Assembly (NCBI RefSeq): GCF_029852145.1
Contig: NC_079969.1
Span: 22,746,459-22,810,458 of the forward strand
DNA: 64,000 nt
Source: Microplitis mediator
Taxonomy: Eukaryota; Arthropoda; Insecta; Hymenoptera; Braconidae
Direction of reading: 5' to 3'
This document shows, piece after piece, positions 52,150-63,616 of this stretch (position 1 is its first letter; each line of letters begins with the position of its first letter). Position numbers and translations under genes: made by a program. The notes under the pieces were generated by a model, which searched no databases, was not told the DNA's origin, and worked only from the letters and a program-made list of their open reading frames with translations.

Positions 52150-55100
52150 TCAAAGATATGTATCAAAATTGTCATCTTCTTTAACGATCGGTACAAATTT
52201 AACATAAACCGGATGTGCGGGTCGGATTACAAGATCAGGTACAATACGTACACATGCTGCGCTATCTTGAGGTTCGAAATAAAAGTTATGGAGCAATCCA
52301 GCAATCAAGGTCTTCAATTCAAGCATTGCAAACTTTTGTCCTAAAATGAAAAATTTTTATCAGTTGATACAGATTCTAGCATCACTTATTTTCCGTGTAG
52401 TAACAATGTACCTATACAATTACGAGGGCCAGCACTGAATGGAATAAAAGAAAAGGGATGTCTTTTCTCCAATTGTTCTGATGGTAAAAATCTATCGGGA
52501 TTGTAAATGTCCGGCTGTGGCCAAAAGTTTGGATCACGATGAGTATCAATAGGGTAGATAAGTAGAATAGTATCTTTCGGTACAAAACAATGCTCTGAAA
52601 AAAAAAATTAAATATATTAATTAATAGTAATTGGAGATATTGATGGCAGATTCAACTCTTTCCCGGTTTGGAGTCTCGGTGTAAGGCTGGGTGAGTATCA
52701 GTTCAATCGTATTAGTGCATACATGCTCCCCCTTCTACTATTTCTTCTGCCCATTCTCTACTAAATAAGATAGTGCTCTCTAACTTGAAAACGAAGACGT
52801 ACAATCCGAATTAAGAGTAGGGATTCAAGGTCAACCGGGAAAGGGTTAATTAATATATAACGTACTGAATTGCGTGTCTTCTTGAGTTGTCTTTGATATA
52901 ACAGGTACACTCGGATAAAGTCTCAAAGCCTCTTTTATACAACACTCTAAGTATGTGAAACGTTGAATTTCATCGATAGTTAATTTACCATCGCTTTCTT
53001 TAAATACTTCATCAACTTCTGCTCTTGCTCGCGCCTTTAGAAAAATTATATTTTATTTTTAATGTATCCCGAGTCAAAATATTAGACGTAAGTTGAACGT
53101 TCTTAACGTTTTAAACGTAAATTGAACGTTCTTAACGTTTTAAACGTAAATTGAACGTTCTTAACGTTTTAAACGTGAATTAAACGTTTTTAACGTTTTG
53201 AAAATAAATTGAGCGATTTTTTTGTATTTTGGTTCGTAAACAATTGGTAATTTCATAAGTTATGATTTTAGTTTAATGATAACATTAATTAATTTATTTC
53301 AATATTTGTAATCACAATTTTCATAACCTTGATATCATAATATATGAACAGGTATAAATATATAGTGTTAAAGATAGAAGTATGAAACTGAAAAAATTTT
53401 TTTTTCAAAATACGAATTTTTTATTTAAGAGCCACAAAGGCGGAGGACAAAATTTTAGGGAATTGGCGTGATTATAATCCAGGAGTACAAAATCGATAAA
53501 AAAAATTTTTCGGTATGCTTATGTTTTCTTATTGTAAGTCTAAATAGGTTTTAGTTATACGTTTTCAATTTATGATACTCCAATCTACGTTTTGAATAAG
53601 TTAAAAGCTGTTAAATTGAGTTTTTAATGTCCAAAACGTTCAATTTACGTTCAAAACGTTCAATTTACGTCTAATATTTTGACTCGGATAATTATAATTA
53701 TAATTAACTAATAATAATAGCTAAGATTGGTAATTTTTTGTAGTGTAAGTGTATGAACCTGAATGTCTTTGTGCTCAGCCAAAAGTAAAATAGTAAACAA
53801 CAAACTCATAGCAGTAGTGTCGTGACCCTAAAAATAAAATCATATAAATCGCATTCAATTATGAAGTTTTATCGAACCATTTAACATTTTATAACTCACC
53901 GCAAAAACAAAAGTATCAACCTCCTCTCTCATACCTTGATCATCAATTCCGAGTCCTTGCTTTGAAGCGGCGATCAAAAGATCAAGGAAAGCGAGTCTCT
54001 TACGTTTTGCTGCGTAATCATATGAATTATAATCATAACTTTTTATATAAATTTAAACAATACGACGTAGTTTGATTTTTAACTCACTGCTTCCATTGGA
54101 TTGGGAACTTGTATTACCACCAGTTGTCATCATAAAATCATTTAAATATTTTCCTCCCGTTTTTTCATGATATTCTTTACGGTCTTTGATTATCTAAACA
54201 TGACAGCGCAAATTATGATAATTATTCATCATAAACGTTAATGAATAAATTAATCGTAAATACTTTATCAGAAAAGTCATGAAGCACTTTTAATGATTCA
54301 GCGTGTTCCCGACCTTTGGCCGTCAGTCCAAAAATCCAAGCATTCATTAACCATGGTCTAAAACTCCTGCAATTAATTATAAATAACAAAGACATTGATC
54401 ATTAATTATTTACTAGAAAAAAATTATTGGACACGTTTAATTTACCTGTAGTACATTATTTCTCCGATTCTTTGAACCGCCATTTTATAATTTTCTCTAT
54501 CAGGATCATTCTCTTTGGTGGTAATTCCCATTGCAGATTCTGTTTGCATTCATATGCTTATTATTATAAAAATACACGGAAAAAAATGAACTATACAAAT
54601 TGAGAACGACAAGTAATATATTGATAAAGTGATCAGTAAATACTATCATTCTAAATAGTAATGTTTTCGTTTATGATTAAAACGTGAATAATTACAGGAT
54701 AAGTATGAAAATTTATTGTCTATGTAAGAAAAATTACCATTTGAACTTTAAAAATCATTACTGATACTTAAAAAATTGACGACACGTACACTGTAAAAAA
54801 TTTCGGTGTAAAAATGGACCCCGAGAACTTTACATAGCCGAGTAGTGTGAAATAACGGTGTTAAATTCTCTCGGTGAAAATTTTCCATCCGTGTAATTTT
54901 AACACGGTGTAATCTACTTTTTTTACACCATTTCGTGTTACTCGTTGTAATTTTTATTAATGAGCAACAAACGATCATTGAATATTTTTAACAACTTAAT
55001 CAATAACTTCATTAATTTTATTTAGATATTAAATATTATTTTGAATAGTTAAATATTTTTATGATTAATTTTATTAACGCAAAATTATCATTAATTATAT

Positions 55101-56828
55101 ATTTTCACGTTTGACGGTGTAAAAATTTTGAATTCACACCGCCTAGATTTAACACCGAATTTAGTGTAATTTTCAAACCAAAATTTTGACACCAAGACAT
55201 TTACACTACAGTGGGTCCAAAAATTTTTTTACAGTGTATTATAAAATTTATTATTTGGAATGTTAAAATTCCCCATATTGACACCCGGGTTCCGGGTTAT
55301 AATTTCAAACACTAGTTTTTAAAGTTTATTTTTTTTCGTGTAGTTTTATAATTCACTGAATTATAAGGGGACACCACGGCTGCCCAATTTCAAAATACAG
55401 TAAGAAACAAATTTCTCAAAATCGATGTTTTAGTATTTTTAGTTCCAGTGAAGTCTTGTGAACATGATTCAATTCATATTTCAAAAATTTTATTTTTGTC
55501 AATTACTGTGTTGAGAAATTTTTTTTTTAATTCTGAGTTACGGTTTGTTTAAAAAAATTAGGTCAGTTGATCAGCCAAGATAGTGCGGCTAATTTAAAAA
55601 TTTCAAGGAAACAAATTTTTTTTTTTTATAAGGGCTCATTCATTTTAAATTCAGATTTTTAATTTTCAGTTCAATCATTTAGATGACAATTAAAAAAAAA
55701 AAAAATTAGTTTTGTTTTAAAAATGTCAAAGTGTCCGCATTACCCAGGCCGTAAAAATTGCTCTATTCTTTTCTATGGACTGTAATTGAAAATATTTAAA
55801 CACAAAGTAAAAAAAATTTTCGGGCTTAAAAATGGTACGATCTTGAAGTGAGAAAATTAAAAATTTCCCGATTATTTTTTTAACAAATAAATTACAAAAA
55901 AAAAAAAACTAAAAAATGCACATGTAGAAAATTAAAAAACCTATAAGTGCAATTTTTTAAAATATTTTTTTTTTAATAATTTATTGCTTTTTATTTTATA
56001 ATACCGCAAATTATATTAAGAGTGTGCGTTGAAAGTAACGGTAAAAGTTCTTTGATAACTCCATCCGACGTTGCTTCTGTTTTTAGTTTTTTAATCATAC
56101 GGTCCGTATGGTCGACTATAGACTCCATGTATTCACTAAGATTGTGCAAATGAAATGCTGGAGTCAGGATCTTTCTCCTTCCTCTCCATTTGTTTCCTCG
56201 AGAAATTAAAATAAATTAATCAATAGTAAATATTTTATTAACAGCAGATTTTACTATAAAATAAATTTTCAAAATGAAATCTACCTTCACTAGTGACTAG
56301 TCCATTTTGTAACCACGGACGTAGAAAATCGTAGAATAGACTTTTTTCAGTATTTTTCGAGCTACCGAATAGTACCTTTGAGAATAGAATAAAAACATAA
56401 ATCTTTAAATATAAGAAAACTCGTCGGTTAAATAAATATGTACCGTGAAAATATATTTACCTTCAGATCATCAGGATGATAAATATTAACAACAGGCCAC
56501 GTTCCAAGCCAGTACTTGTAAACTGGATAAAAATCTTTGGCTAAACGACGATGAAAATTCCAAAAGTTTTCTAATAAAAAAAAAATATGAACGGAAACTC
56601 AAAATTTATCAATTTTTGATGCAAAACAAATGTATAAATTTAAAAAAATTTATACTGACCAGGAGATACCGCTAAGTCTAAAACATTGCCCAGAATTGGA
56701 TACCATTTCGGCCCAGGGATTTTGTCACAAAAATATCCTTTTCTATTACCATGGATACAAAAATGTAACGCGACTAATAATAGAACAACGACCAATAATA
56801 TCGATGTAATTAACAATGCAGTGTCCAT
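52150..56828 (-). CDS. Cytochrome P450, CYP4 family, complete 12-exon gene
   Basis: Heme-thiolate monooxygenase, expected in the ER membrane using electrons from NADPH-P450 reductase; the substrate cannot be told from sequence (relatives oxidise fatty acids, hydrocarbons, hormones or xenobiotics). Exons, high to low coordinate: 56660-56828, 56461-56570, 56285-56375, 56005-56196, 54446-54539, 54264-54366, 54088-54193, 53900-54009, 53759-53827, 52866-53034, 52412-52594, 52150-52340. All introns are GT-AG and phases match, giving 1587 nt (528 residues plus TGA), a normal CYP4 length. Visible motifs: N-terminal anchor (about 5-24), hinge IPGPKWYPILGN (37-48), helix-C WRGRR (127-131), ESAMG (188-192), I-helix AGHDTT (325-330), ExxR EALR (383-386), NPDRF (436-440), heme loop FSAGPRNCIG (457-466, Cys464). 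Oddity: residue 325, just before GHDTT, is Ala where CYP4 enzymes usually have Glu. Intron 9 has a weak donor (GTTCAT). Family is certain; subfamily is not assigned. Confidence 0.96.
52656..52845. mobile_element. piggyBac-type MITE in P450 intron 10
   Basis: The ends are CTCTTTCCCGGTT on the left and, as reverse complement on the right, CCCTTTCCCGGTT. The right flank is TTAA (52846-52849) and the left is TCAA (52652-52655), which looks like a decayed TTAA target duplication. The 190-bp insert accounts for the extra length of intron 10 (271 bp): without it and one 4-bp repeat the intron would be 77 bp. There is no coding capacity. Confidence 0.6.
53067..53688. mobile_element. AACGTT-iterated TIR element in P450 intron 9
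   Basis: About 35-bp TIRs (CCGAGTCAAAATATTAGACG start) close a 622-bp element with TA on both sides. Just inside the left end the phrase TTGAACGTTCTTAACGTTTT repeats about four times (53091-53215). Inverted copies lead out of the right end (53630-53680). It fills most of the 724-bp intron 9, which would be about 100 bp without it. No ORF of note. Confidence 0.75.
54575..55339. mobile_element. CACGGAAAAAAAT-headed TIR element in P450 intron 4
   Basis: The left end reads CACGGAAAAAAATGAACT and the right end, reverse-complemented, CACGAAAAAAAATAAACT; both sides carry TA. The 765-bp element lies wholly within intron 4 and hosts a second element at 54789-55236. It belongs to the same head class as elements at 20745, 28804, 41422, 41815, 45153 and 61918. 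Confidence 0.6.
54789..55236. mobile_element. CACTGTAAAAAATTT TIR element nested in intron 4
   Basis: A 448-bp insert with TA flanks and TIR CACTGTAAAAAATTT (right end CACTGTAAAAAAATTTT). Inside, CGGTGTAAA/TTTACACCG-type words recur in both orientations. The head is nearly the same as that of the element ending at 40708, although the interior differs. It is nested in the 54575-55339 element, so it is the younger insertion. Confidence 0.65.
55835..55990. repeat. Decayed copy of the 205-bp CTGAAGTTAGC MITE next to exon 4 donor
   Basis: The core GCACATGTAGAAAATTAAAA followed by AAGTGCAATTTTT matches the core of the copy at 26128-26332. The TIRs are degraded. Its edge lies within about 15-20 bases of the P450 exon 4 donor at 56004. 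The rest of intron 4 (55340-55834) holds A+T-rich unassigned sequence. Confidence 0.5.
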
Positions 56829-56904
56829 TGTGACTTGCGAACGACTGTTTCATTAAATATTATGTAGTTTTCAATAGACCATCGAGTGCAGACAGTTGTG
56901 ACAT

Positions 56905-56943
56905 GACTGAAATCTACACAGTCATTAAGAGTGATAATATATA
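56905..56943 (-). promoter_or_regulatory. P450 core promoter: TATA box plus Initiator
   Basis: Read on the minus strand, TATATATTA lies at 56943-56935 and an arthropod-type Initiator TCAGTC at 56910-56905. Its A (56908) is the predicted start site, 35 bases after the first T of the TATA box, which is close to the usual spacing. This gives an 80-base 5' UTR before the ATG at 56828. Spacing and motif match are seen directly; use in vivo is inferred. Confidence 0.6.
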
Positions 56944-57534
56944 CTGTAGCAGATAGTCGAAGTATTGAGTCCCCTTTTTGTATACATCGATGACTTACAT
57001 CATCGAAAGCAAAAAATGTAGACTTACGTTTCTATATTTACTATACATCGAATGCTATATATTATTATATCCGTATGCATTCTTAAATCTTCATGTAAAT
57101 CGTTAAATTTTTTATGAGTTTATAGTATACTTACATCATACAAAGTGTCTCTTATATTTATATTATTTACGCGTTATTATTTTGCTGAAAGTATTCACTT
57201 TAATTACATTTTATTATAAAATTCGATCATTTCTTTAAACTGACTTTATGGAGCGGAATTTTATTTATTATTAAACTAATAAATTATTTATCGCACTGTT
57301 CATATCACGGTTCGTTACTATCTGACATTCGTTGCATGCAATGCCAATTGCAGTAGACTGTCTGAGTCTGCTGTGACCCTGACATTTCTAGTTTTCAGTC
57401 ATCTTGAGTAGGATTTCAATGTTGCGTATTTTTTCATGAACATTTCAATTAATTATTGTTGATCATTGAAGAATCTTTTGAAATAATTTTTACGAAGACA
57501 TCGTAAGGAACAGGTATCTTGATGTTGTGTAAAG

Positions 57535-57735
57535 GGTGACCGACCTAATAAACTTTGAAAATAAAACTTTGGCAACTTGAACCTTGGTAAATTTGGACTT
57601 TTATGCATGAATAAATAATAAATAACAAATGAAAGAAATACTGAATTATCCAAAGTTCAAATTTATCAAGGTTCAAATCGCCAAAGCTCAAATTTACAAA
57701 AAATCAAATTTTCGAAGTTCGTTAGGTATGAAACC
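57535..57735. mobile_element. GGTGACCGACCTAATAAAC element, copy 2
   Basis: Same ends and iterated TTTGGCAACTTGAAC/CAAAGTTCAAAT words as 31834-32177, but 201 bp. 56944-57534, between the P450 promoter and this element, shows nothing else. Confidence 0.7.
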
Positions 57736-58242
57736 ATGTAAAGTTATCCCCATGAGAAAAAAATCTAACGGTCGCTTTTTATAAAAATACTTAGACAAAG
57801 ATCATTATAATATATCAATTTTTATATGGTCTTCTGTAAAAAAAATTCGTTCCCAAAATTTCCAAAAAGGTTTATAACAGTAAATCTCGAAATTGAAACA
57901 ATTCCGATTTTCGAGATGATCATTTTTGGAAGTTTAATACAATACAGGGTAAATAAATTTTCGACCTCCTGATCTAGTACTTGAACAGTTCTAAGAAGAG
58001 TCAAAAAACCTTCATAATCAGATTTAATGCCTTTTATCAACGTTTTTCAAACCAGAAAAATTTTCGAATCGAATTATTTTCGCTTGAAAATTCCAAAAAA
58101 TATATAACTATTTTATTTTTGAATTTTTCTAAAGTTCCAAAAATAATCAACTCAAAATCTAGAATTGATAGACCTAAAGTAATACCATCGCGGTAATTCA
58201 AATTTAAATTTTCCGACTCTTGACCTTGATTGGATTCTGAGA

Positions 58243-58246
<4 letters not shown>

Positions 58247-58290
<44 letters not shown>
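58247..58290. repeat. (AT)n microsatellite
   Basis: Uninterrupted AT dinucleotides over about 44 bp. 58291-59986 otherwise has no supported feature; 59390-59700 is balanced in composition but unrecognised. Confidence 0.95.
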
Positions 58291-58293
<3 letters not shown>

Positions 58294-59986
58294 TAATGAA
58301 ATATCATAATCTATAATCAAGTCTATTATTATATCAGATGACACAATCTCTATTGTCCGAGTTACGAACTTGAATTTGTTACGGCTTAAAAATAAGAAGT
58401 ATGATAGCGCTCGCGACGTTTATCCAACAAAAATCTCTAAATAGTTGCTGCAAAATTATGCTCGGCCTTTATACGTTTCATTTCAATTGATTTTTTTCTC
58501 GCATAACTGATTAGTTAGGTCTATTTGTTAATTTAAAAAAAAAAAAAAATTTAGTATTATTCATCTATCACATTCCCATTTTTCAATGGATCCTGTTTAA
58601 ATATACAAATAGTGAAGGGGGAATACGCAAAGTTTACCTGCATGAACTTGTGGACCAATAAGTAATTACGTCGGTGGTGAAGAAAAATGCGACTCGACGT
58701 CTAGGCCATTTATCTTAAAGCTCAGAGGTAAAAAAAAACTTTTTCCCATTGCCCTACGTTATCGTTACATCCGCAAATTGTGTAATTTGGTAAACCACGC
58801 TGGCACCTACCCCACCACCAGTAATTTATTGCTGTTATTGATTTTCAAAATTTTTTAATGATAAAATTTGTTTTTATCGCTTTCATAAGATCAACGCTCG
58901 AAAGTTAAGACTTCTTATTTATTCATTGTTTTCTTGTATTGCGCAAGTTTTCAAGTTTATTTCAAATTTGTTAAAAATTAATCTTATTAAAATATAACAT
59001 TTTTAAATACTTTTGCTTTCGGTCGTGAAATCTGACTCATCGAAAGAGGAAATTTAATAATTTTGCCCTAATTTTCAAAATATATTTATTTATTTAGTAA
59101 ATGTTGATATTTCAAGTTCGTATATACTTACAAAATAAATAACAATTTGAAACAATAGCATTAATTATGATCATGTTTGTTGATCGTTTTCACGTACGGA
59201 AATGATCAACATTAGCATGAAAATCGAAAAATTTTAATTTCTCCGTAACTTTTCCGTATACTAAAAGATACGACTTTTTGACTTTTACGTCAGCTCATTT
59301 TTGGAAAATATCGAGCTAAAAATTTCAGGACCTTCTCTTCATTTCAAAGTAACCTTTGAAATGAAAAAAAACATAAAAAACCCTCCTAATTTGTGTTCCG
59401 TGATAGTCTGAAGTGTGCACTAGATGACTCTCAGGAAACTTTGCTACGATACGACGCCAGTCTGCCATTCATTAACTTCATGATTAACATCATATTATAG
59501 ACGAAATATACAGAAGTTTGTTTTCATTCTAAGGAAACTGTTTCGACTGAGTTTACTATCCATTTCAATGGATCTTTACGGTCATGTCAATCCCTCTAAT
59601 ATTCTCTTCACCGCTGGTATAGACGTAAACACAGATATCCTCATTTCATCGTCCAAGTTATTCCTATCCTGACGTACTTCAATTTTAACTAACCTCAAGC
59701 CACATGAGTGCGGTTTGACAGCCAAACAAGACTCCTGGTTTCAACGTACGATAAATAACAAATGCATATAGATATAAATGGTAAAGTGAATATACGGTAT
59801 CCCTTCAGGGAACAATCACTAAAGTCAATCAGAATCATAAATTAGTTGATATCTGATGAGTTAAAAATTCGATTTTCGATAACCAGGGTAAAAATAAACA
59901 CTTCCTTATTTTTCGATGATGTCCAATTTTCACAGCAGAAAGTTGAAAATTTTTCATGATACCTGCATTTAAACTTCATTAAGTAC

Positions 59987-60522
59987 ACGGTAAGAAATAT
60001 TTTGCGGATATCACTATGCCAGTATGGGCGTGAACGCCATACTGTATGGTATCGAATATTTTTATAGGTTATAAAATTGTATGCATATATGATTCAACCA
60101 TTGCGGGAATAGTAACACTGGCAATTGTTGTCGCGGGCCCCGCATTGTCAGTATGGCCGTCAGGCCCATACTGCATTGCCGTATCCACATTGCTTCTGGC
60201 CGATAAACCTAGTCTAACGACATTTATATAGCTTTGGTGGTAATACGATAGTATACATTGATTGACACGCCAGAAATTATGGCGGGAAAAACTAGTAGCA
60301 TTGTGCCCTCGGCATTGTAGTATGGCTCTCAGGCCATCCTGTTTAGCCGTGCCTGCTATGCATACGTGTGAGCAATACAATAGCTCCAGTACTATACAGT
60401 ATAGTAAATAACGCCATACTTCTGGGACTTGTTACAATACTGTCTTGGAATACTTCATTATTTTAGTATGTGCCTTGAGACCATACCAGCATGGTGTTCA
60501 TAGCCATGCATTTCTTAATGTA
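59987..60522. mobile_element. CACGGTAAGAAAT element filled with GTATGGCC/GGCCATAC words
   Basis: Head ACGGTAAGAAATATT and inverse-type tail CATTTCTTAATGT. Five spaced quasi-palindromes of the form AGTATGG...CCATACT occur at about 60021-60046, 60150-60171, 60319-60342, 60410-60425 and 60473-60505. A plus-strand and a minus-strand frame cross it; both are repeat translation. Confidence 0.5.
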
Positions 60523-61917
60523 TATTGTAAAAATCAATATCCATGACTTTGTATGCTCGCTCTTTGACCAAATGTAGTTATAGCCATAATGTTTCCATTT
60601 AACTTGAAGTTCTCAGTGTCTTCGTCGCATTTAGTTAGGAGTTTGAATAATCTGCATTCGAAATTCCAGCACGTAGGTATGAAATCACAATGATTACGAA
60701 ACTTCCTCCAAGACGGTTATAACTTTCAAACATTAACATTCTAGCAACATACTTTTGACATAACTATAAAGTTATCGTAAACACTTTGAAAAAAAAATAA
60801 AAAATAAAAAATAAACAAACATGAAATTATGTCAAAATCCAAAATTTTACTGAGTTATTAACTTTCAACGGTCGCACGATAAAGTGCAGAAGACCCTAGG
60901 CAAGTTCAACTTCAAATTTCTGTATCGAAATCTTCGAAATTATAACTTCGAATATCTCAATATTTTTTTGTGGAAAATTTAAAATCCTGTGAAAAAACTT
61001 TCTTTCAATTTTTTGAATAACTCTTCTTATCTTAGAGTACTTATCTTATGTTAGAGTAGATTTATTGCCTACTGATTGACCACAAGAGTTAGTTTAGAAT
61101 ATTAAGAAATTGACAATTATTTCCATTCTCATGTAAAAAGTTACATCTTCCTTTTTTTGTTATAATAAAAAAAATTCATGATATAAATCGGTACGAACAT
61201 TCACAAAAATGTTCAAATAATAATTCTAGAAAATTTTTCGTAAATGTAGTGATAAGATTTATCTCTACAGATGATCAAAAGACGTCAAGAGCTCTCGTGA
61301 TCGTTATGATTCGTGCCGGAAGTGTGACCGTTGAGGCTTAATTATATTTATTTTTTCGTGCTCGTATCTTACAATTTATATATATAGTTATGCTCTATTC
61401 CCTTAATTTTATCAGAAATAATATATATTTTTTTATTTTATAAAATAATCAAAAGTGTCCATAACAGTATAGGTAAATCATGACTATACTATCATCAGAA
61501 TCTAATTCTCGGATTGATGGAAAGATATCAATTTTATGTTTGGAGTTATTGCTAGGCTGTTTGCGTTTGTCCAAATATATCTGCGTATAAATCGTAACTT
61601 GGATATATTCTCTCACTCACTTCATCTCACGAGTAGACAAAAGTTATTTACATTGTCTCGCCATTGTTAGCCAATGAGACTATCTCACATTTCCTATCCC
61701 AGACTATCAATCGTGTCTGTTTTGTGATTACTTTTGGTCCAATAATGAAAACACATTGATTTACCGACATTATTATTTTGTTTTATCATATTTCATTTTA
61801 TTCATACATTCTACTATGTTACGCTGTCCTGTCACTTATTCACAAAATTAAAAAAGTTTTATATTTTGCTGCAACGTCATTTTTTATACGATATTTTAAA
61901 TAAAAAATAAGGAACTA

Positions 61918-62288
61918 CATGGAAAGAAATTGATGGTAACAATTACAATATATGAACGGCACCCATATATATTATAGTTATCATTATTATATTATTATAG
62001 TAACCGTTACCATAATATTATGGTAACCGTTACCATAATATTACAGTAACTTTTACCATAGTATAATGGCAACGATTACCATAATATGATGGTAATCATT
62101 ACCATAATTCTTTCACATGCGATATGAGAACTGTTACCTTAATAATGGGAATTGTTCCCATATCTATGGGAACAATCTCCAGAAAGTATGGGCCTATATC
62201 CCATAATTCCAAGTAATCATTACCATAATGGTATGGGATGATATTTCCTAAACGTACTAGGAACAGTTACCATAAATTTCTTTCCGTG
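61918..62288. mobile_element. 371-bp CAYGGAAAGAAAT element of GGTAACCGTTACC palindromes
   Basis: TA on both sides. Ends CATGGAAAGAAATTGATGG and, in reverse, CACGGAAAGAAATTTATGG. The interior iterates GGTAAC, GTTACCATAATATTATGGTA and relatives about ten times. 60523-61917 has no supported feature. Confidence 0.8.
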
Positions 62289-62749
62289 TATAATTTTTTT
62301 TTTCCAATATTCTGTATATTATTAAAAATTTGCGGATCGAATGCAGATTAAATCAGGAGTGAATACGGAATAAATTCAAAGTGAAAAGTGGGGGATGGTT
62401 TTTTATTTATGTAGTCCCCTCGGAGTGAACTCTATTTGGAAAGGAAGGGGGGGGGGAATGGAAACTCTAGTTTTGAGTAATTTTTCAAAAAATTCCGGAA
62501 CTTCACGATGGAATGAATGCAGATTGAAATACAATCCATATTCACTTCGAATTTACTCTCAATTTATGACAGCGTCCATTAAAAAATTGATCGTGTCTGC
62601 AAGGTTTATTTTTGAGTGCATGCATGTAGAGATTTTGTATTCTAAATTTTAATTTTTTTGTTGTTGTATATCCATGAATAAAGTATGTACAAAGTCTAGA
62701 TATACGAAAATGGTTGTTGTACTTAAGAATACCAATACACATCTCAGTT

Positions 62750-62960
62750 TGATCTCGTACAGATCTCCATCATTCGATTTGGATCGTGACATGAGTACTG
62801 GTATATCTAAATCCTGTCATTGGCTATACTACGGCCACTATCGTCACGTCAGCAAATATTGTGTAACACTCAGACGCAATTGCTGGTACGTTGGCGTTAT
62901 CGTTGCGGCAACCACCTGATACTGATGACGCCAACGTGTCGAACGTACTGATGTGGATAA
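62750..62960. other. Balanced block with nested hairpin
   Basis: ACGTTGGCGT (62888-62897) pairs with ACGCCAACGT (62928-62937), and GTTGCGGCAAC (62902-62912) is a smaller palindrome within the loop. Could be a regulatory or structured-RNA segment. No protein is recognised. 62289-62749 and 62961-63271 show nothing else. Confidence 0.2.
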
Positions 62961-63271
62961 GAGTCGCGGATGTACTTTATGATATTGTACGTTAAGTCTC
63001 TGTATTATAAGATACTTTCATGATGGTTTCATTGATACTAATCAAATGAACATCAGAAAATCAATGAAATAATCTACAGAACAACTCTAAAAAATTATTA
63101 ATAAAAAAAGTCATTTGATAAAATAATTATCTTACTTCCAAAATCTCTTTTTTAAAAATGACACCCTCAAGTTCCTGTATTCATTTATTTTTTAAAAATT
63201 GATTGTTTTAATATCAGAAAGTTGATAAAAAATTTTCATATGCATTCATTGTTTCTTTCAAATATCAGATT

Positions 63272-63616
63272 ACCCATACAAATTCGCCGAGCTTCGAAAT
63301 TTTCCCATAGATCAGCTGATGCCTGGTTTGCAATGATTGGCTAATAAATGGCTAACTATACTGGCCCGTGCATGGTAAATCATTGGCAGCCGTCTTTTTG
63401 CTTATAAAAACGGCGCACAACTACCCGCCGTTCGTCGACCAACGGTTTGATCGAGTGCTCTTGATACCAAGATTTGGTCGATGATTGATTGCCACGATTG
63501 GCCAATGCTTGGCACACCGTTATCATCCGATATTTAGCCGATCTTCGGCCGATGCTTGAAAATTGGCAGCCATTCACGACCCAGTAATGGGTCGATTCTT
63601 TTTTTTTTGTATAGGT
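63272..63616. mobile_element. CCCATACA element filled with GGCCAAT words, copy 2
   Basis: Begins ACCCATACAAATTCGCCGA like 48192 and ends TTGTATAGGTA, a decayed inverse. TTGGC, GCCGAT, ATTGGC and CCGATC words fill it. 63617-64000 has no call. Confidence 0.55.

Noticed and set aside
53091..53215. Regularly spaced short repeats resembling a CRISPR array
   Set aside because: Direct tandem words without unique spacers inside a TIR element of a eukaryotic intron.
56656..56660. Alternative P450 exon 1 donor (CA|GTATAA)
   Set aside because: It breaks the frame with exon 2; the donor G|GTCAGT at 56659 keeps phase and gives a normal SPENFWNF sequence.
60046..60380. Overlapping frames of 61 and 103 codons on opposite strands
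   Set aside because: Both translate the GTATGGCC/GGCCATAC-iterated element, so symmetry explains them.
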